Part shown: piece after piece, positions 62,347 to 64,000 of the stretch
Layout: each line of letters starts with the position of its first letter
Numbering within the stretch: the first letter of the stretch is position 1
Assembly: GCA_944321365.1 (NCBI GenBank)
Contig: CALULA010000001.1
Span: forward strand, 62,001 to 126,000
Length of the DNA: 64,000 nucleotides
Source: an uncultured Paraprevotella sp.
GTDB taxonomy: Bacteria > Bacteroidota > Bacteroidia > Bacteroidales > Bacteroidaceae
Reading direction: 5' to 3'
Program-made: the position numbers and the translations under genes
The notes under the pieces: generated by a model
Databases searched by the model: none
Seen by the model: the letters and a program-made list of their open reading frames with translations, nothing else
Told to the model about the DNA's origin: nothing

Positions 62347-62374
62347 CGTTATGATAGCTGTATGCAGCTTCTTG

Positions 62375-63745
62375 TCAGTCTTCAGTATAGCCTCCGCCCA
62401 GTGCCTGATACAGTTCTATTACGGCCTGAATCTGGTCGAACCGGTTACTGATCTGCGATATTTGTGCGGACAGCAAGGTCTGTTGTGCGGTCAACACTTG
62501 CAGATAGTTGGTGGAAGAGTTCAGCATCAAGGCCTGTGTGCTCTTGACTGCGGTCTCCAGCGATGCGATTTGCTTGTCGTACAGATCGCTTTTTTCATTG
62601 GTAGCCTGTATCTTGGTGAGCGCGGCATTTACCTCAGCCCCTGCGTTCAGCAATGTTTGCTGGAACGAGAGCTTGGCCTGTTCCTGTTGTGCCTTTGATA
62701 TTTTATATTGTGCACGGAGCTGGCCGTTTTGCAGCAGCGGCTGCGTGAGAGAGCCTATGGCATTCCAGATCCATTTGCCCGGATTGACCACCGTTCCCAG
62801 ATCATTGGTCCAGCCGATGGTCCCGCTCAGGTTGATGCCGGGGTAGAAGGCTGCGCGTGATTCGTTGGTAGCATAGTAGGCTGTGGCCAGTTGCGTCTCG
62901 GCTTGCTTCACGTCCGGGCGGTTGCACAGGGCTACAGCCGGAATTCCGGCAGAGAGCCGGGACGGTACGACCCATCCGTCCATCGTGCCGATGTCGTATT
63001 TCTGAGGTGTGTCTCCTAACAGAGCCGAAAAACTGTCCTGCATGTCGCTGATCTGCTGTTTCAGATCGGTGATTTGTGTACAGATGCTGTAGTAGTTGGC
63101 TTCCGTTTGTGACACGGCGGCCATGTTGCTTTGTCCGGCTTCCATTAAGGCACGGGTCGTTTCAACGTTGGCTTTCCATGACTGTTCTGTCTCAATGCTG
63201 ATTTTGAGCTGGTCCTCCAGCATGGCCAGTGAATAGTAGTAGTTGGCGATGGTGGCAATCAGCTGCGACTGAACGGCCTGTCGGTAAGCTTCACTGTTGG
63301 CCAGTTGGGCCTTGGCCCGCTTCTTGGCGTTGTGCAGGCTTCCGAAGAGGTCCAGCTGCCAGGAAGCTGTCACCGGGATGGTGTAGGTCTGTGTGGCTTT
63401 GCCCCAGTCTATGCCCGACAGCGTGCCTTGCGGCGCGAATACAAAGTTGGGCACGTAAGCCCATTTGGCTGCCATCAATGTGGCTTCGGCTTGTTTGATT
63501 TGCAGCTGTGCGCTTTGCAGATCCGTGTTTTGAGCCAGCCCTCTTTCTATCAGCGTTTGCAGCTTGGGGTCGGTGAATACTTCCTTCCAATTGAGCGCGG
63601 CCAGTCCCAAGGAGTCACCGGCCTGTACGCTTTCGCTACGATAAAGTCCGTCGGTCTGAATGTCGGCAGGGCGTTCATAGCTTTTGTATAGGCCGCAGCT
63701 ACTCAGCAGAGCAGCCACGGTCATGGTCATTATTATCTGTTTCAT
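62375..63745 (-). CDS. TolC-like outer-membrane efflux lipoprotein (NodT/OprM type)
   Basis: This 456-residue lipoprotein has lipobox LLSSC. YERPADIQTDGLYR and WKEVFTDPKLQTLIERGLAQNTDLQSAQLQIKQAEA are the first helical block. VTASWQLDLFGSLHNAKKRAKAQL and the second duplicated block (LCNRPDVKQAETQLATAYYATNESRAAFYPGINLSG) are classic for the NodT subfamily. It forms the trimeric exit duct of an RND pump. The ATG overlaps the pump gene stop by 4 nt. Confidence 0.93.
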   Translation of the reverse strand: MKQIIMTMTVAALLSSCGLYKSYERPADIQTDGLYRSESVQAGDSLGLAALNWKEVFTDPKLQTLIERGLAQNTDLQSAQLQIKQAEATLMAAKWAYVPNFVFAPQGTLSGIDWGKATQTYTIPVTASWQLDLFGSLHNAKKRAKAQLANSEAYRQAVQSQLIATIANYYYSLAMLEDQLKISIETEQSWKANVETTRALMEAGQSNMAAVSQTEANYYSICTQITDLKQQISDMQDSFSALLGDTPQKYDIGTMDGWVVPSRLSAGIPAVALCNRPDVKQAETQLATAYYATNESRAAFYPGINLSGTIGWTNDLGTVVNPGKWIWNAIGSLTQPLLQNGQLRAQYKISKAQQEQAKLSFQQTLLNAGAEVNAALTKIQATNEKSDLYDKQIASLETAVKSTQALMLNSSTNYLQVLTAQQTLLSAQISQISNRFDQIQAVIELYQALGGGYTED

Positions 63746-64000
63746 TTCTTATCCTTTTCTTTGTTAAATGCACTCTTTTCCTGCATGTTCCGCTCATGTT
63801 CTGCACGGATTTGCGGGTCCATCTCTTCATGTAATGCCGGACGTATCTTCTCTTGCAGGTACTGGAATACGATGAAGAATACCGGTGTGACAAAGAGCAG
63901 GGCCAGAGTTCCTATCGTAATACCGCCTACGACGCCCGTACCCAATGAACTGTTACCGTTGGCTCCGGCACCGGTGGCAAACATCAGCGGGAGCATACCG
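63742..64000 (-). CDS. RND efflux pump inner-membrane subunit, C-terminal end (5' part outside window)
   Basis: Only the last ~85 residues are seen, and the frame is open to the right edge. LPLMFATGAGANGNSSLGTGVVGGITIGTLALLFVTPVFFIVFQYL is the final helix pair of AcrB/HAE1-type pumps. The tail is highly charged (EEMDPQIRAEHERNMQEKSAFNKEKDKK). Coupling to the TolC-like gene shows a tripartite efflux operon; the periplasmic adaptor should lie further right, outside the window. The substrate is unknown. Confidence 0.92.
   Translation of the reverse strand, partial: GMLPLMFATGAGANGNSSLGTGVVGGITIGTLALLFVTPVFFIVFQYLQEKIRPALHEEMDPQIRAEHERNMQEKSAFNKEKDKK

Overview
The window is chromosomal DNA of a gut-type Bacteroidales, most likely Bacteroidaceae (Bacteroides/Phocaeicola-like), about half G+C. 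Three things point there. Fifteen perfect copies of the Bacteroidota -7 promoter element TAnnTTTG lie 11 to 80 nt upstream of start codons. The gene content is typical of the group: a six-gene Na+-NQR operon, TamB, DUF4835, DUF3127, DUF5723, KDO synthesis, and MBOAT/SGNH acetylation genes. Shine-Dalgarno sequences are weak and A-rich. No rRNA, insertion sequence, prophage or CRISPR array is visible. One tRNA (Ser, anticodon CGA) is present.

Layout. 1-6.4 kb: end of an HD phosphohydrolase, a DPM1-like glycosyltransferase, mfd, a histidine phosphatase and a DUF308 membrane protein. 6.4-11.7 kb: a complete [FeFe]-hydrogenase unit, with hydA divergent from hydE-hydG-hydF. 11.8-14.9 kb: xpt, a probably frameshifted small gene, a CDP-alcohol phosphotransferase, tRNA-Ser and a guanine deaminase. 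14.9-20.4 kb: an acyltransferase coupled to tamB. 20.5-26.6 kb: nqrABCDEF, in which NqrC carries an N-terminal rubredoxin-like domain. 27-31.8 kb: two SGNH hydrolases plus an MBOAT, an exopolysaccharide/glycan acetylation set. 32.2-35.6 kb: a DUF5723 outer-membrane barrel and a large lipoprotein. 35.8-41.4 kb: purL, two half-size chromate transporters and MarC. 41.7-45.8 kb: a MaoC hydratase, a decayed gene remnant, kdsA-kdsD and a phospholipase-D protein. 45.8-51.2 kb: a TPR protein, a THI5-like lipoprotein, pgk and nth. 51.5-53.7 kb: a BlaI/M56 sensor pair with a clear operator. 54-61.4 kb: a six-gene minus-strand operon dnaN, DnaQ-like exonuclease, coaBC, DUF4835, recN and a TPR pseudoprotease. 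61.5-64 kb: a DUF3127 protein with an SSB-like tail, then a TolC-type efflux protein and the end of its RND pump.

The most unusual signal is non-coding. Eight intergenic arrays are built from units with a core TTGCGCAAGAC repeated at exactly 22-bp intervals. The spacers between cores have diverged, but no indel has disturbed the period. The arrays sit only on the 3' side of genes: five of the six convergent gaps over 100 bp contain one, and no divergent promoter region does. I do not recognise this as a named element. It behaves like a phased protein-binding array or a MITE-like tandem-repeat family.

The genes describe an anaerobe that conserves energy through Na+-NQR and disposes of electrons as H2. 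Its outer envelope is built by TamB and KDO synthesis and modified by acetyltransferases, and the replication/repair genes are grouped around dnaN.
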